Shown: positions 1-9,513 of the stretch, piece by piece
Layout: the number at the start of each line of letters is the position of its first letter
How positions within the stretch are numbered: position 1 is the stretch's first letter
From: Sphingobium herbicidovorans
GTDB lineage: Bacteria > Pseudomonadota > Alphaproteobacteria > Sphingomonadales > Sphingomonadaceae
DNA length: 64,000 nucleotides
Assembly: GCF_002080435.1 (NCBI RefSeq)
Contig: NZ_CP020538.1
Location: 1 to 64,000, forward strand
Direction: 5' to 3'
Position numbers and translations under genes: made by a program
Notes under the pieces: generated by a model
Seen by the model: the letters and a program-made list of their open reading frames with translations, nothing else
Told to the model about the DNA's origin: nothing
Database searches by the model: none

Positions 1-73
1 GGGAAGGGTCGGCGGTCCGCCGCTGGCGGATCGTTTTTTCAAGGTCGAACAGGGTTGAGCGCATGGCGTCCAT
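1..73 (-). CDS. hisE: Phosphoribosyl-ATP diphosphatase HisE, N-terminal fragment
   Basis: The reverse strand opens a frame whose first residues (LEKTIRQRRTADPS) match the start of HisE, which hydrolyses phosphoribosyl-ATP to phosphoribosyl-AMP in histidine synthesis. Only about 24 residues are present because the gene runs off the left edge. Two in-frame ATG codons begin at 73 and 64; neither has a strong Shine-Dalgarno sequence, so the start is uncertain by three codons. It lies 40 bases downstream of hisF on the same strand, which is the expected end of the his operon. Confidence 0.8.
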   Translation of the reverse strand, partial: MDAMRSTLFDLEKTIRQRRTADPS

Positions 74-113
74 CAAGCGTTCGCGGCTGGGCGCGTCAAT
101 CAAAACTTGTGCG

Positions 114-893
114 TCAACGCGAACGGACGGGCACGCCCGCAGCCGCGAGCGCCTGATGCGCCTGCGCCACCGTATGCTGGCCAAAGTGGAATATCGACGC
201 GGCGAGGACGGCGCTGGCATGGCCTTCGATCACGCCTTCGACCAGATGTTGCAGCGTGCCGACGCCGCCGCTGGCGATGACCGGGATCGATACGGCATCG
301 GCGATGGTGCGGGTAAGGGCAAGGTCATAGCCCTGTTTCGTGCCGTCGCCATCCATGGAGGTGACCAGCAATTCGCCAGCGCCCCGTTGCGCCAGCCGCA
401 CCGCATGTTCGACGGCGTCGATGCCGGTAGGCTTGCGCCCGCCATGGGTGAAGATTTCCCAGCGCGGCTTCCCATCGGGGCCGTCACCCACGCGGCGCGC
501 ATCGACGGAGCCTACGATGCACTGGCTGCCGAAGCGGTCGGCGATGTCGGCGACCACTTCGGGCCGGGCGACGGCGGCGCTGTTGACGGCGACCTTGTCC
601 GCGCCAGCGAGCAGCAGGGCGCGGGCGTCCTCGGGGCTGCGCACGCCGCCGCCCACGGTCACGGGCATGAAGCAGACTTCGGCCGTGCGGCGCACTACGT
701 CCAATATGGTGCCGCGCGCTTCGTGCGTGGCCGTGATGTCGAGGAAGCAAAGCTCGTCCGCGCCCGCAGCGTCATAAACCCGCGCCTGTTCGACCGGATC
801 GCCCGCATCGCGCAGATTGACGAAGTTGACGCCCTTCACCACGCGCCCATTGGCGACGTCCAGGCAAGGGATGACGCGGGTGCAGACGGTCAT
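114..893 (-). CDS. hisF: Imidazole glycerol phosphate synthase cyclase subunit HisF
   Basis: HisF is the cyclase half of the HisH-HisF enzyme. It uses ammonia from HisH to convert PRFAR into imidazole glycerol phosphate and AICAR. The 259-residue protein has the normal family length and starts with the typical RVIPCLDV strand that carries the catalytic Asp12. The second catalytic Asp is expected in the SVDARR strand near residue 131. The phosphate-binding loops VTVGGGV and IASGGVG of the (beta/alpha)8 barrel are visible. Its start overlaps the hisA stop by four bases, so the two are translationally coupled. Confidence 0.97.
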   Translation of the reverse strand: MTVCTRVIPCLDVANGRVVKGVNFVNLRDAGDPVEQARVYDAAGADELCFLDITATHEARGTILDVVRRTAEVCFMPVTVGGGVRSPEDARALLLAGADKVAVNSAAVARPEVVADIADRFGSQCIVGSVDARRVGDGPDGKPRWEIFTHGGRKPTGIDAVEHAVRLAQRGAGELLVTSMDGDGTKQGYDLALTRTIADAVSIPVIASGGVGTLQHLVEGVIEGHASAVLAASIFHFGQHTVAQAHQALAAAGVPVRSR

Positions 894-1627
894 GCCGCAG
901 CCTGGGCAATCGCCAGCGCGGACTTGAGGTCAAGCCGCCCGTCATAGAGCGCACGGCCCGTGATGACGCCTTCAATCCCTTCGTCGGCATGCAGGCTGAG
1001 GATGCGGATGTCGGCGATCCCGGCAACCCCGCCGCTGGCAATGACCGGGATGTCGGTCGAGCGGGCCAGATCCACGGTCGCCTCAATATTGCAGCCTTTC
1101 AGCAGGCCGTCGCGGCCCACATCGGTAAAGAGCAGGCTGGCGACGCCCGCATCCTCAAACCGGCGGGCAAGGTCGGCGACAGGCATGTCGGACTTTTCCG
1201 CCCAGCCATCGGTGGCGACAAAGCCGTCTCGGGCATCGACGGCGACAACGATGCCGCCGGGGAAGTCGCGCGCGGCGGCCTTTACAAAGATGGGGTCCTT
1301 GAGCGCGGCGGTGCCGATGACGATGCGCGACACGCCAAGATCGAACCAGCGTTCGACCGACTCGCGATTGCGGATGCCGCCGCCCAGCTGAACATGGCCG
1401 GGAAAGGCGTCGACGATCCGCTCGACCGCTTCGGCATTGACGGCGCGGCCGGCAAAGCTGCCGTCCAGATCGACGACATGCAGATGCTTTGCGCCCGCTT
1501 CTGCGAAGATCAGCGCCTGTGCCGCTGGGTCATCGCCATAGACGGTGGTGCGGTTCATGTCGCCTTCGGCCAGGCGGACGACCTGGCCGCCTTTAAGGTC
1601 GATGGCGGGAAAAACGATCAACGACAT
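890..1627 (-). CDS. hisA: ProFAR isomerase HisA
   Basis: HisA is 1-(5-phosphoribosyl)-5-[(5-phosphoribosylamino)methylideneamino] imidazole-4-carboxamide isomerase. It opens the aminoaldose ring of ProFAR to give PRFAR, the substrate of HisH-HisF. The 245-residue barrel starts with FPAIDLKGG, placing the catalytic Asp10 correctly, and carries the phosphate loops QLGGGIR and IASGGVAG. It is a half-barrel paralogue of the adjacent HisF. The gene is 27 bases downstream of hisH and overlaps hisF by four bases, inside the minus-strand his operon. Confidence 0.97.
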   Translation of the reverse strand: MSLIVFPAIDLKGGQVVRLAEGDMNRTTVYGDDPAAQALIFAEAGAKHLHVVDLDGSFAGRAVNAEAVERIVDAFPGHVQLGGGIRNRESVERWFDLGVSRIVIGTAALKDPIFVKAAARDFPGGIVVAVDARDGFVATDGWAEKSDMPVADLARRFEDAGVASLLFTDVGRDGLLKGCNIEATVDLARSTDIPVIASGGVAGIADIRILSLHADEGIEGVITGRALYDGRLDLKSALAIAQAAA

Positions 1628-1654
1628 AAGTTCATCCGTGCGGTTCGAGCAGCG

Positions 1655-2272
1655 TCAGGGACGCCACTCCAGGAAACGGGACAGGAAGGAAAGGCCATAG
1701 GTCTGGCTCTTTTCCGGGTGAAACTGGCAACCGATGATGGTGTCGCGGGCGACAGCAGCGACCAGTGGGCCGCCATGATCGGTGACGGCGGCGACATGGG
1801 CCGGATCGGCGGCTTCAAAATGATAGCTGTGCAGGAAATAGGCTTCGCCCGGTTCCAGCAGGGGCGGCGCGCCGTTCAGCACCACCTTGTTCCAGCCCAT
1901 ATGCGGCACCTTGATCGCCGGGTCCGTTGGCTCGATCAGCCGCACCGTGCCGGGAATCCAGCCAAGACCCTGATGCCGCCCGAACTCCTCGCCCGCGTCA
2001 GCCAGCAATTGCATGCCGACGCACACGCCCAGGAAAGGGGCGCCGCGCTGGCCCACCGCCTCGCTCATGGCGTCGATCATGCCGGGAATGGCGGACAGCG
2101 CGTCCATGCATGCCCGGAAAGCGCCTACGCCGGGCAGCACGATGCGGTCCGCCCTTGCCACCACCTGCGGATCGGCGGTGATGATGGCGTCCTGCGCGCC
2201 CGCTTTCCGCAGGGCGTTATGAACCGAATGAAGGTTGCCTGCGCCGTAGTCGATGAGGGCCAGCGCGGTCAC
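1655..2272 (-). CDS. hisH: Imidazole glycerol phosphate synthase glutaminase subunit HisH
   Basis: HisH is the class I glutamine amidotransferase that supplies ammonia to HisF. I place the start at a GTG at 2272, overlapping the hisB stop in a GTGA junction; this gives a 205-residue protein beginning [12 protein letters not shown], the usual HisH N-terminus. The nucleophile is Cys84 in GVCVGMQLL, and the His-Glu pair lies in CQFHPEKSQ near the C-terminus. A longer open frame continues upstream through hisB, but it has no HisH similarity there and is an artefact. Confidence 0.96.
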   Translation of the reverse strand: MTALALIDYGAGNLHSVHNALRKAGAQDAIITADPQVVARADRIVLPGVGAFRACMDALSAIPGMIDAMSEAVGQRGAPFLGVCVGMQLLADAGEEFGRHQGLGWIPGTVRLIEPTDPAIKVPHMGWNKVVLNGAPPLLEPGEAYFLHSYHFEAADPAHVAAVTDHGGPLVAAVARDTIIGCQFHPEKSQTYGLSFLSRFLEWRP

Positions 2273-2856
2273 AACATCCCCTTGGTGGAGGGGATCGCGT
2301 CCGCCTTGCGCGGGTCGATCTCCACCGCCTGCCGCAGCGCGCGGGCCAGCCCCTTGAAGCAGCTTTCGACGATGTGGTGATTGTTGCTGCCATAGAGATT
2401 TTCGACATGCAGCGTGACCCCGGCAGCCTGCGCGAAGCTGTGGAACCAGTGTTCGATCATCTCGGTGTCCCACTCGCCCAGGCGCTGGACCGTGAAGTCC
2501 GCCTTGAACACGATCCACGGACGGCCGGAAATGTCGAGCGACACGCGCGTCAGCGTCTCGTCCATCGGCGCGTAGGCCGTGCCGTAGCGGGAGATGCCGC
2601 GCTTGTCGCCCAGCGCCTTGGCCACGGCCTCGCCGATCGCGATCGCCGTGTCCTCTGTCGTGTGGTGCTGGTCGACATGCAGGTCGCCGACGGTCTTCAC
2701 CGTCATATCGATCAGCGAGTGACGCGACAGCTGCTCGATCATGTGATCGAGGAAGCCGATGCCGGTAGAGACGGTATAGACGCCCGTGCCGTCCAGGTTG
2801 ACGGTCACGTCGATCTGCGTTTCCGCAGTGTTGCGGTGAATTTCGGCCGTGCGCAT
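2269..2856 (-). CDS. hisB: Imidazoleglycerol-phosphate dehydratase HisB
   Basis: HisB removes water from imidazole glycerol phosphate to give imidazole acetol phosphate. The 195-residue protein is the monofunctional type, without the histidinol-phosphatase domain found in enterobacteria. The metal-binding motifs DQHHTTED and NNHHIVES are both present, as is the GIGFLDHM strand. It is the first gene of hisB-hisH-hisA-hisF-hisE. A 98-base gap separates its start from the divergent sspB-like gene, so the operon promoter must lie there. Confidence 0.97.
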   Translation of the reverse strand: MRTAEIHRNTAETQIDVTVNLDGTGVYTVSTGIGFLDHMIEQLSRHSLIDMTVKTVGDLHVDQHHTTEDTAIAIGEAVAKALGDKRGISRYGTAYAPMDETLTRVSLDISGRPWIVFKADFTVQRLGEWDTEMIEHWFHSFAQAAGVTLHVENLYGSNNHHIVESCFKGLARALRQAVEIDPRKADAIPSTKGML

Positions 2857-2954
2857 GGCTGCGCCCTATACCGAAGTGGGGGCGCCATGCAATGTGGCGT
2901 TGCATGTGCGGGGCGCACTTGACCCGCCGCGCTGCGCCGTTAGGACATTGGGGC

Positions 2955-3431
2955 ATGAGCGATGACCTGCCCGACAGCCTGATTCCCTACGATGAAATCG
3001 TGCAGGAGGCCCTGCGCGCCGTGGTCGGCCGCGTGCTGGGCGAAGTCGAGCGTTCCGGCGGCCTGCCGGGCGTGCATCACTTCTACATCACCTTCAAGAC
3101 GCAGGCGCCGGGCGTAAATATCCCCAAGCAGTTGGTGGACCGATTCCCGGACGAAATGACCATCGTCCTCCAGAATAAATTCTGGGACCTGAAGGTCGGC
3201 AGCGATGGCTTCGAAGTCAGCCTGACCTTCAATCAGGTGGCGGCGCACCTTGTCATTCCCTTCGCCGCGATCACGGCCTTTGTCGATCCGGCGGTGAATT
3301 TCGCGCTTCAGTTCCAGGTGCAGTCCGATGGATCGCCCGAACCGCATGAGGAAGCCGAGAATGACGCGCCGCAGGTAAAGAGCGAGGACGGCTCCAATGT
3401 CGTCACCGTGGATTTCGGCAAGAAGAAATAA
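2955..3431 (+). CDS. sspB: SspB-alpha family ClpXP adaptor (stringent starvation protein B)
   Basis: This 158-residue protein matches the alphaproteobacterial SspB family. Those adaptors tether ssrA-tagged or other substrates to ClpXP for degradation. The N-terminal domain (about residues 5-125) contains the [14 protein letters not shown] strand and the [11 protein letters not shown] motif typical of the substrate-binding fold. The acidic, low-complexity tail ends in a hydrophobic-basic segment ([10 protein letters not shown]), as expected for the ClpX-binding tail. I start at the ATG at 2955 because homology begins at MSDDLPD; an upstream extension is low complexity and overlaps the promoter gap. 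Confidence 0.88.
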   Translation: MSDDLPDSLIPYDEIVQEALRAVVGRVLGEVERSGGLPGVHHFYITFKTQAPGVNIPKQLVDRFPDEMTIVLQNKFWDLKVGSDGFEVSLTFNQVAAHLVIPFAAITAFVDPAVNFALQFQVQSDGSPEPHEEAENDAPQVKSEDGSNVVTVDFGKKK

Positions 3432-3498
3432 AGGCTGGCGGATAGCCGGTCCGCTTCCCAGATTGGCGGCGTTCCCTGAACCTGAAAAGGGGGTTGCC

Positions 3499-4884
3499 TT
3501 GTCCGATACTCGCACCGAAACCGACAGCATCGGCGCCATAGAGGTACCCGCCAGCGCCTATTGGGGCGCACAGACGCAGCGCAGCATCGAAAATTTCCCC
3601 TTCGGTTCCACTGAGCGGATGCCGACCGGCATCGTCCATGCGCTCGCCATCGTCAAACAGGCGGCGGCGCGGGTCAATCGAACGCAGGGTTTGCGTTCGG
3701 AAATTGCCGACGCGATTGAAGCGGCTGCGGCCAGCGTGGTGGCGGGCGATCATGACGATCAATTCCCGCTCGTCATCTGGCAAACCGGCAGCGGCACGCA
3801 GTCGAACATGAACGTGAATGAAGTGATCGCGGGTATTGCCAATGAAGCGATGACCGGCCAGCGCGGCGGCAAATCGCCGGTCCATCCCAACGATCATGTG
3901 AATATGGGCCAATCCTCCAACGACAGCTTCCCGACGGCGCTCCATATCGCTGCGGCGCGGGCGGCGACGGACCAGCTTTTCCCCGCGCTCGACCGGCTGC
4001 ACACGGCTTTGGACGCCAAGGCGCAGGCATGGGGCGGCATAGTGAAGATCGGCCGCACCCATTTGCAGGACGCCACGCCGCTGACGCTGGGCCAGGAATT
4101 TTCCGGCTATGCGCACCAGCTCTACCGCTGCCGCAAGCGCATCGAGTCTTCGGTCATGCACGGCATGATGGCGTTGGCGCAGGGCGGCACGGCGGTCGGC
4201 ACCGGCCTGAATGCGCCGGAGGGCTTCGACGTCGCGATGGCGGCGGAGATCGCGGCGATCACCGGCCTGCCGTTCCGCACCGCCGACAACAAGTTCGAGG
4301 CGCTGGCATCCAACGACCCGCTCGTCCACCTTTCCTCCACCCTGTCCACGCTGGCGGTGGCGCTGACGAAGATCGCGAACGACATTCGCCTGTTGGGAAG
4401 CGGCCCTCGTTCGGGGCTGGGTGAACTGGACCTGCCTGCCAATGAACCGGGCAGTTCGATCATGCCGGGCAAGGTGAACCCGACCCAGTGCGAGATGCTG
4501 ACCATGGTGGCCGCGCAGGTCATCGGCAATCATCAGGCGGTGACGGTCGGCGGGCTACAGGGGCATCTGGAACTCAATGTCTTCAAGCCGATGATCGGCG
4601 CGGCGGTGCTGCGCTCCATCCACTTGCTGAGCGTGGGCATGGAAAGTTTCGCTGAACGCTGCGTCGAAGGGCTGGAGGCGAATGAGGAGCGGATCGCCGA
4701 ACTGGTGGACCGCTCGCTGATGCTGGTGACGGCGCTTGCCCCGGAAATCGGCTATGACAATGCCGCGAAAATCGCCAAACACGCCCATGCGGAGGGGCTG
4801 ACTCTCAAACAGGCGGGGTTGGCGCTGGGCCTGATCGACGAAGAAAGTTTCGAGCGGCTGGTAAGGCCGGAAAATATGGTGTGA
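3499..4884 (+). CDS. fumC: Class II fumarate hydratase
   Basis: FumC interconverts fumarate and malate in the TCA cycle without an iron-sulfur cluster. The protein carries the superfamily signature [11 protein letters not shown] near residue 315, the NVNEVIA and GRTHLQDA active-site segments, and the characteristic N-terminus [18 protein letters not shown]. The best start is a TTG at 3499, preceded by a purine-rich AAAAGGGGG, giving 461 residues, the normal length. An upstream in-frame ATG would add 34 residues overlapping sspB and lacks homology. It stands alone, 67 bases after the sspB-like gene. Confidence 0.95.
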   Translation: MSDTRTETDSIGAIEVPASAYWGAQTQRSIENFPFGSTERMPTGIVHALAIVKQAAARVNRTQGLRSEIADAIEAAAASVVAGDHDDQFPLVIWQTGSGTQSNMNVNEVIAGIANEAMTGQRGGKSPVHPNDHVNMGQSSNDSFPTALHIAAARAATDQLFPALDRLHTALDAKAQAWGGIVKIGRTHLQDATPLTLGQEFSGYAHQLYRCRKRIESSVMHGMMALAQGGTAVGTGLNAPEGFDVAMAAEIAAITGLPFRTADNKFEALASNDPLVHLSSTLSTLAVALTKIANDIRLLGSGPRSGLGELDLPANEPGSSIMPGKVNPTQCEMLTMVAAQVIGNHQAVTVGGLQGHLELNVFKPMIGAAVLRSIHLLSVGMESFAERCVEGLEANEERIAELVDRSLMLVTALAPEIGYDNAAKIAKHAHAEGLTLKQAGLALGLIDEESFERLVRPENMV

Positions 4885-4924
4885 ACTGGCGGAACCGCCT
4901 TTTGTGCGATACATTAAGACGCAT

Positions 4925-5272
4925 ATGAAGAAGATCGCTTCCAAACAGCCGCTTGTGACCGTCCGCCCGCCGCGCAAGGCGGGCCTGCTGCGAAAGACGG
5001 CGCGTCTGGGCGCGGCGATCGTGGCGGCGCGGGTCGCGGCGGCTACGGGCAAGAAGGGCATCGTCGGGCTGGTGGCTGGCATGGGCGCGAAAAGGCTGAT
5101 CATGCGGCACCCCATGGGCGCGCTCTTCGTGACGGGCGCCTATCTGGCTGGGAAGGCTTATGAGGCCAAGCGGGAGGTGGACCGCAAGCGCGGGGTGAAG
5201 GCGCTCCCCGACCTTAGCGGCGAACCCGTCCCGATCACGGAGGCCCGAAAAGCGCGCGGGACGAAGCCCTAA
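4925..5272 (+). CDS. Small basic hypothetical protein
   Basis: I do not recognise this 115-residue protein. It is Lys/Arg- and Ala-rich, with a central Gly/Ala-rich stretch (about residues 25-75: ARLGAAIVAARVAA, GIVGLVAGMGAKR, GALFVTGAYLAG) that could form one or two weak amphipathic or membrane-associated helices. The tail is charged. The ATG at 4925 is preferred over a GTG seven codons upstream. It follows fumC by 40 bases on the same strand and overlaps the convergent UPF0314 gene by four bases. No catalytic motif is visible. Confidence 0.6.
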   Translation: MKKIASKQPLVTVRPPRKAGLLRKTARLGAAIVAARVAAATGKKGIVGLVAGMGAKRLIMRHPMGALFVTGAYLAGKAYEAKREVDRKRGVKALPDLSGEPVPITEARKARGTKP

Positions 5273-5838
5273 AGCGCGGACTGCCAGACCTTCACCGCAT
5301 CTATCGGCCAGGCCAGCATCAAGACGTTCAGCGTCAGATTGTCGCGGATTACGGCTAGCGCGATCAATTCCATTGCGACGCCAACGCAAACCGTCACGAT
5401 AACAGGGGCGCGAGCGGCGAAGAAGAATCCCGCCGCCATCATGCCAATGTCGCTCATCGAATTCAGGATCGTGTCGCCGCTATAGCCCAGGGCAATGGTC
5501 GCCGTCCGGTAGCGGTCGATGATGATCGGCGAATTTTCCAGTATCTCCCATACGCACTCCACCAGCACGGCCATGGCAAGGCGCGGGCCGAGCGGCTGGC
5601 GGCGCATAGCCAGGTGCGCGGCCGCGTAGAACAGGAAGCCGTGGATCACATGGCTCAGGCTGTACCAGTCGGCGATATGCTGGCTGTTGCCGCTGTCGAG
5701 CGCGCCGTGCCATAATTCGACATAGCCGCAGGTGCAGATGGGTGGGCGGGCCATCAGGAACAGCAGCGCGCCGGTCAGCAGTGCGATGGCGGCGGCGGTC
5801 AGAAAACCGCGGCGATTGCGGATGGTCTTGCGTCTCAA
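5269..5838 (-). CDS. UPF0314 / DUF2585 integral membrane protein
   Basis: The sequence matches the DUF2585 (UPF0314) family of small alphaproteobacterial inner-membrane proteins of unknown function. Diagnostic segments are LWHGALDSGNSQHIADWYSL and ECVWEILENSP. About four to five hydrophobic helices are visible, including one at the N-terminus and one at VIVTVCVGVAMELIAL. I choose a TTG at 5838 because GAGGGGGA lies six bases upstream; another TTG ten codons earlier is possible. The gene is divergent from gmk, with a 57-base gap. Confidence 0.8.
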   Translation of the reverse strand: MRRKTIRNRRGFLTAAAIALLTGALLFLMARPPICTCGYVELWHGALDSGNSQHIADWYSLSHVIHGFLFYAAAHLAMRRQPLGPRLAMAVLVECVWEILENSPIIIDRYRTATIALGYSGDTILNSMSDIGMMAAGFFFAARAPVIVTVCVGVAMELIALAVIRDNLTLNVLMLAWPIDAVKVWQSAL

Positions 5839-5895
5839 AGAATCGTCCCCCTCGCGGCCTCTTGCCAAATGCGTTCCACGGCGTCACTAGCGGCC

Positions 5896-6561
5896 ATGGC
5901 CGACAGCATCCCCATCGAGACGCCCGATTTCAAGCGGCGTGGCGTGCTCTTCGTTCTGTCCTCGCCCTCTGGCGCGGGCAAATCCACCATTGCGCGCAAG
6001 CTTTTGGCGGCAGAGCCGGACCTTGCCATGTCTGTGTCCGCCACGACGCGGCCGATGCGGCCGGGGGAGGTTGAGGGCAAGGATTATCATTTCGTCGATC
6101 TGGAAGAATTTCGGCGGATGACGGCGGACCAGGAATTTCTGGAATGGGCCCATGTCTTCGGCCAGCGCTACGGCACGCCCCGCGCGCCGGTGGAAGCGAT
6201 GCTGAAGAGCGGGCGCGACGTCCTGTTCGACATTGATTGGCAGGGCGCGCAGCAACTGCACCAGATTGCGGGCGGCGACGTCGTCCGTGTGTTCATCCTG
6301 CCGCCTTCGATGGAGGAGCTGGAGCGCCGCCTGCGCGGCCGCGCCACCGACAGCGAGGAAGTGATCGAAGGCCGCATGTCCCGCGCCGCCAATGAAATCG
6401 CGCACTGGGACGGCTATGATTATGTGCTGTGCAATGTCGATGCGGACGATTGTTTCCAGCGCGTCCAGACCATCCTGCACGCCGAACGCATGAAGCGCAG
6501 CCGCCAGACCGGCCTGATCGGCTTCATCCGGCGCCTCAGCCGCTATCATCAGGAAGATTGA
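5896..6561 (+). CDS. gmk: Guanylate kinase
   Basis: Gmk phosphorylates GMP to GDP, an essential nucleotide salvage step. The P-loop SPSGAGKST lies at residues 23-31, followed by the GMP-binding SATTRPMRPGE and GKDYHF motifs and the DIDWQGAQQ strand. The 221-residue length is normal. The ATG at 5896 gives the expected short N-terminal lead; an upstream in-frame codon at 5869 would extend it without homology. It converges on the midA-like methyltransferase with only three bases between stops. Confidence 0.96.
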   Translation: MADSIPIETPDFKRRGVLFVLSSPSGAGKSTIARKLLAAEPDLAMSVSATTRPMRPGEVEGKDYHFVDLEEFRRMTADQEFLEWAHVFGQRYGTPRAPVEAMLKSGRDVLFDIDWQGAQQLHQIAGGDVVRVFILPPSMEELERRLRGRATDSEEVIEGRMSRAANEIAHWDGYDYVLCNVDADDCFQRVQTILHAERMKRSRQTGLIGFIRRLSRYHQED

Positions 6562-6564
6562 CGG

Positions 6565-7635
6565 CTAAAGTTCGAACCCGGCGGGTTCCACCCATTCGGG
6601 GTGGACCCACGCCATCGCCTTGAACAGCGTGCCCATCGCATCGTCCGCCGTCAGCCGTAGCCGCGCCGCTTCGACCTCCGCCGCCCGCGCCGGGGCCGTG
6701 TGCGCCAGCTGATCGGCCCGCGCGTCGATGCCCAGCTGGCGCAGGAATGCGCCCTGACCCACCGGACCCAGCACGCGAAGCCCGGCCTGCCGCGCCATGT
6801 TGCCGATCATCGTGAAATCGACATGGGTGGTCAGGTCGCTTTCACCCGGTTCCAGGAAGGGATCGGCATATTGATGGTTGCGCACGGCCTGCAACGTGTC
6901 GCCGACCGCTGGTCCTTCATAGCCATAGTCGATGATGATCGCCGCGCCCCCCTGCCGGGCGATACGCTGCGCCAGTTCCAGCGCGATGGCCGTCCCTGCG
7001 AGCGGCATCTCCAGGATCGCGCGATCGGGCGCATCGGCGGCAATTGCGGGAATGCCCGATTCGACGCGGCGATAGCCGGGCATCGCCTCGAACCTGTCAG
7101 GCTGCCCATCATCGGGGCGCACGACGACACGCTCGCGCCATTCATCGCCGTTGCGAACGATCTGACGAACCGGAAGCGCATCGAAAAATTCATTGGCGAC
7201 GACCAGCAGCGGGCCGTTGTCGGGCAGGCCGCCGACCGCGTCATGATGAAAGACGGTCGGCAGCATGGCCCGCTGCCGCTCGCGCAGGGCGGGGCTGGTT
7301 TCGACGAAATGGGGTGGGGGCGTAAAGCCTATGTTCGCCATGGCGCGCAGCGCGTCGGCGGCGAGCGTGCCGCGTCCGGGGCCAAGTTCGGCATAGAGTG
7401 CATTGGGCCTGCTGCCCGACCGCATCCAGACATCGGCAAGGCACAGGCCGACCAGCTCGCCGAACATCTGGCTGATTTCAGGCGCAGTCGTGAAGTCGCC
7501 GGCAGCGCCCAGCGGATCGCGGGTGCCGTAATAATGTTGGTTCGCCTCGGCCATGTAGTGGGCGACCGAAATGGGGCCGCCTGCACTGATTTGCCGCGCG
7601 AGGCGCTCTGCCAGCGTCAGCTGTTCAGCTGACAC
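6565..7635 (-). CDS. MidA/NDUFAF7-family SAM-dependent methyltransferase
   Basis: This 356-residue protein belongs to COG1565, the family of mitochondrial NDUFAF7, which methylates an arginine of a complex I subunit. The SAM-binding [12 protein letters not shown] loop lies around residues 83-94. The N-terminal [28 protein letters not shown] block is diagnostic in form. The start overlaps the 3' end of lgt by 11 bases, so it is co-translated. A role in complex I assembly is inferred from the eukaryotic homologue, not shown here. Confidence 0.88.
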   Translation of the reverse strand: MSAEQLTLAERLARQISAGGPISVAHYMAEANQHYYGTRDPLGAAGDFTTAPEISQMFGELVGLCLADVWMRSGSRPNALYAELGPGRGTLAADALRAMANIGFTPPPHFVETSPALRERQRAMLPTVFHHDAVGGLPDNGPLLVVANEFFDALPVRQIVRNGDEWRERVVVRPDDGQPDRFEAMPGYRRVESGIPAIAADAPDRAILEMPLAGTAIALELAQRIARQGGAAIIIDYGYEGPAVGDTLQAVRNHQYADPFLEPGESDLTTHVDFTMIGNMARQAGLRVLGPVGQGAFLRQLGIDARADQLAHTAPARAAEVEAARLRLTADDAMGTLFKAMAWVHPEWVEPAGFEL

Positions 7636-8527
7636 TCGCGCTTCCCGCGATCGGTTCGACGCGGACGCGGCGGCCCTTTGCAGTGACGATTAGGTAGAGG
7701 CCGCCCAGGATCATCGGCACGCACAGCCACTGCCCCATATGCAGCCCGGTGCGCGCGGCGAATTCCATCAACTGCGCGTCCGCCTCACGATAAAATTCGA
7801 TGCCGAAGCGGAACAGCCCGTAGAAAAAGAGGAATAGGCCGACGAGCAGGCCCGGCTTGTACCGCGCGCGCGTCTTCCAGAAGGCGAAGCCAAGGATCGC
7901 AAGCAGCACGAGACCTTCGAAAAAGGCTTCGTAAAGCTGGCTCGGATGGCGGGGGAAGGGGCCGCCGGTCGGGAAGATGATGGCCCAGGGGACATCGCTT
8001 TCCTTGCCCCACAACTCGCCATTCACGAAATTGGCGAGGCGGCCGAAGAACAGGCCGAAGGGAACGCAGCAGGCGACATAGTCATGGATGCGCAGCCAGG
8101 ACAGATTTTCCTTCCGCGCCATGTACAGCACGCCCAGCGACACGCCGACCGCTCCGCCGTGGAACGACATGCCGCCATTCCAGAGCTTCAGGATATCGAG
8201 CGGATTGCGCAGGATTTCCGGCTGGTAGAACAGGACATAGGCCAGCCGCCCGCCGATGATGATGCCCAGCGTCGCGTAGAAGATCATGTCGTCGGCATGA
8301 CGGCGCGCCATGGGCGATCCGGGTTGGGCAACCAGTTTCAGCAGATACCAGTAGCCGACCAATATGCCCGCCAGATAGGCGAGGCTGTACCATTTCAGCG
8401 TGAAGAAGCCGAGGTCCAGCGCAACCGGGCTGAGGCCCAGCTGGTCGAAACGGATGGCGCCAGATGCGGCGGCGGCAAGCTCAAGGATCAAGTTGTCGTT
8501 CCCCTTGGGAAATATGGCCTTCGCCAT
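7625..8527 (-). CDS. lgt: Prolipoprotein diacylglyceryl transferase
   Basis: Lgt transfers diacylglycerol from phosphatidylglycerol to the lipobox cysteine of prolipoproteins at the inner membrane. The 300-residue protein has about seven hydrophobic helices and the family signature [14 protein letters not shown], plus [11 protein letters not shown] and MSFHGGAVG. The [13 protein letters not shown] first helix is typical. It is the upstream gene of the lgt-midA pair and is divergent from the PilZ/XRE regulator. Its products would include the lipobox proteins at 15,383 and 27,196 in this window. Confidence 0.95.
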   Translation of the reverse strand: MAKAIFPKGNDNLILELAAAASGAIRFDQLGLSPVALDLGFFTLKWYSLAYLAGILVGYWYLLKLVAQPGSPMARRHADDMIFYATLGIIIGGRLAYVLFYQPEILRNPLDILKLWNGGMSFHGGAVGVSLGVLYMARKENLSWLRIHDYVACCVPFGLFFGRLANFVNGELWGKESDVPWAIIFPTGGPFPRHPSQLYEAFFEGLVLLAILGFAFWKTRARYKPGLLVGLFLFFYGLFRFGIEFYREADAQLMEFAARTGLHMGQWLCVPMILGGLYLIVTAKGRRVRVEPIAGSASVS

Positions 8528-8687
8528 AGAGCAGGATAGGGCGATGAGGGAAGGGGGCTGTCATTTTAGCTTGGCATTTGAATGGGCGGGCCGCAGGATA
8601 AGGAAGAATGACTTTCATGTCCCGGATCGGACCAAAGCTTATGCAGGCATTAACGCGGTGGAAACCCACTGGTGCCACTATGTTGGC

Positions 8688-9398
8688 ATGACCCAGGATC
8701 CATTTATCGAACAATCGTCACTATCCGGCGATCAGCGCGAAACCGCCCGTTGGCCCATTCGGCTGGAGGTGCCCGGCGCGCTCGGCGGCGAGCAGGCCGA
8801 TGTCATGGTTCACGATATATCGACTGCGGGCATGTTGATCGAAACCAAAGCCCGGTTGAAACAGGGCCAGGCCGTGCTGGTAACCCTGCCCGAAGCAGGC
8901 GCGGTCGCGGCCCGTGTGGTGTGGCAGGACGAACCGCTGTTCGGATGCCGATTCGACGACGCGCTGCCCCAGGCCGCCGTAAGTGCGACCCGGTTGCGCG
9001 GCACGATGCGCAGCGATGGCCGGCCGGTCGATCATGTCCCGTCGGACAAGGAACGGGAAATGCTGCCGGAGCGCCTACGTCGCCTGCGCCGGGAACGTGG
9101 CATCAGCCGCACCGAGCTGTCTGAACGGACGGGCTTCAGCAAGCCTTCGCTATGGGCTTGGGAAACGGGCAAGACGATGCCGCGGCGCAAGAACCTGCTC
9201 GTGCTGGCGGAAGTTTTCGGCCTGACCGAGCAGCAGCTTGTGCTGGGCGAGGCGACTGCGACGCCGCGTCAGTCCGATCCGGCCCTGCTTTCCCGGCCCG
9301 CCCGGCAGCTTCACGATGTCATCGACGCGGCAAAGGATCAGATCGCAGCGCATGCTGGCGTCGACAAATCCAGGGTGCATATCCGCATCGACTATTAA
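8688..9398 (+). CDS. PilZ domain fused to an XRE-type helix-turn-helix
   Basis: This is a 236-residue two-domain protein. Residues about 15-105 form a PilZ domain with both c-di-GMP contact motifs intact: R17-x3-R21 (RETAR) and D43-x-S-x2-G48 (DISTAG). Residues about 127-182 form an XRE/HTH_3 domain (LRRLRRERGISRTELSERTG then SLWAWETGK). A short C-terminal tail ends HIRIDY. The architecture suggests a DNA-binding regulator whose activity responds to c-di-GMP; this is inference. The ATG at 8688 is chosen because the upstream in-frame stretch overlaps the lgt start and is not conserved-looking. No target gene is obvious. Confidence 0.85.
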   Translation: MTQDPFIEQSSLSGDQRETARWPIRLEVPGALGGEQADVMVHDISTAGMLIETKARLKQGQAVLVTLPEAGAVAARVVWQDEPLFGCRFDDALPQAAVSATRLRGTMRSDGRPVDHVPSDKEREMLPERLRRLRRERGISRTELSERTGFSKPSLWAWETGKTMPRRKNLLVLAEVFGLTEQQLVLGEATATPRQSDPALLSRPARQLHDVIDAAKDQIAAHAGVDKSRVHIRIDY

Positions 9399-9461
9399 AG
9401 GCGGGCTGAGAGGCGGACCGACGGCCAGCGTCGTCCTCGCCCATTCCAGACCCAAGCCATG

Positions 9462-9496
9462 AAAAAAGCCGCCCGGTGAAGGGCGGCTTTCTTTTT
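9462..9496. terminator. Bidirectional intrinsic terminator
   Basis: A 10-bp perfect stem AAAGCCGCCC / GGGCGGCTTT with a six-base loop is followed by CTTTTT on the plus strand and by a T tract on the minus strand. It sits between the convergent ends of the PilZ/XRE gene and rplI and can stop both transcripts. Confidence 0.9.
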
Positions 9497-9513
9497 CAGT
9501 CCGTTTGGAAAGC

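Noticed and set aside
1655..2956. Single gene covering hisH and hisB
   Set aside because: The extra N-terminal part is an out-of-frame reading of hisB; hisH has a GTG start overlapping the hisB stop.
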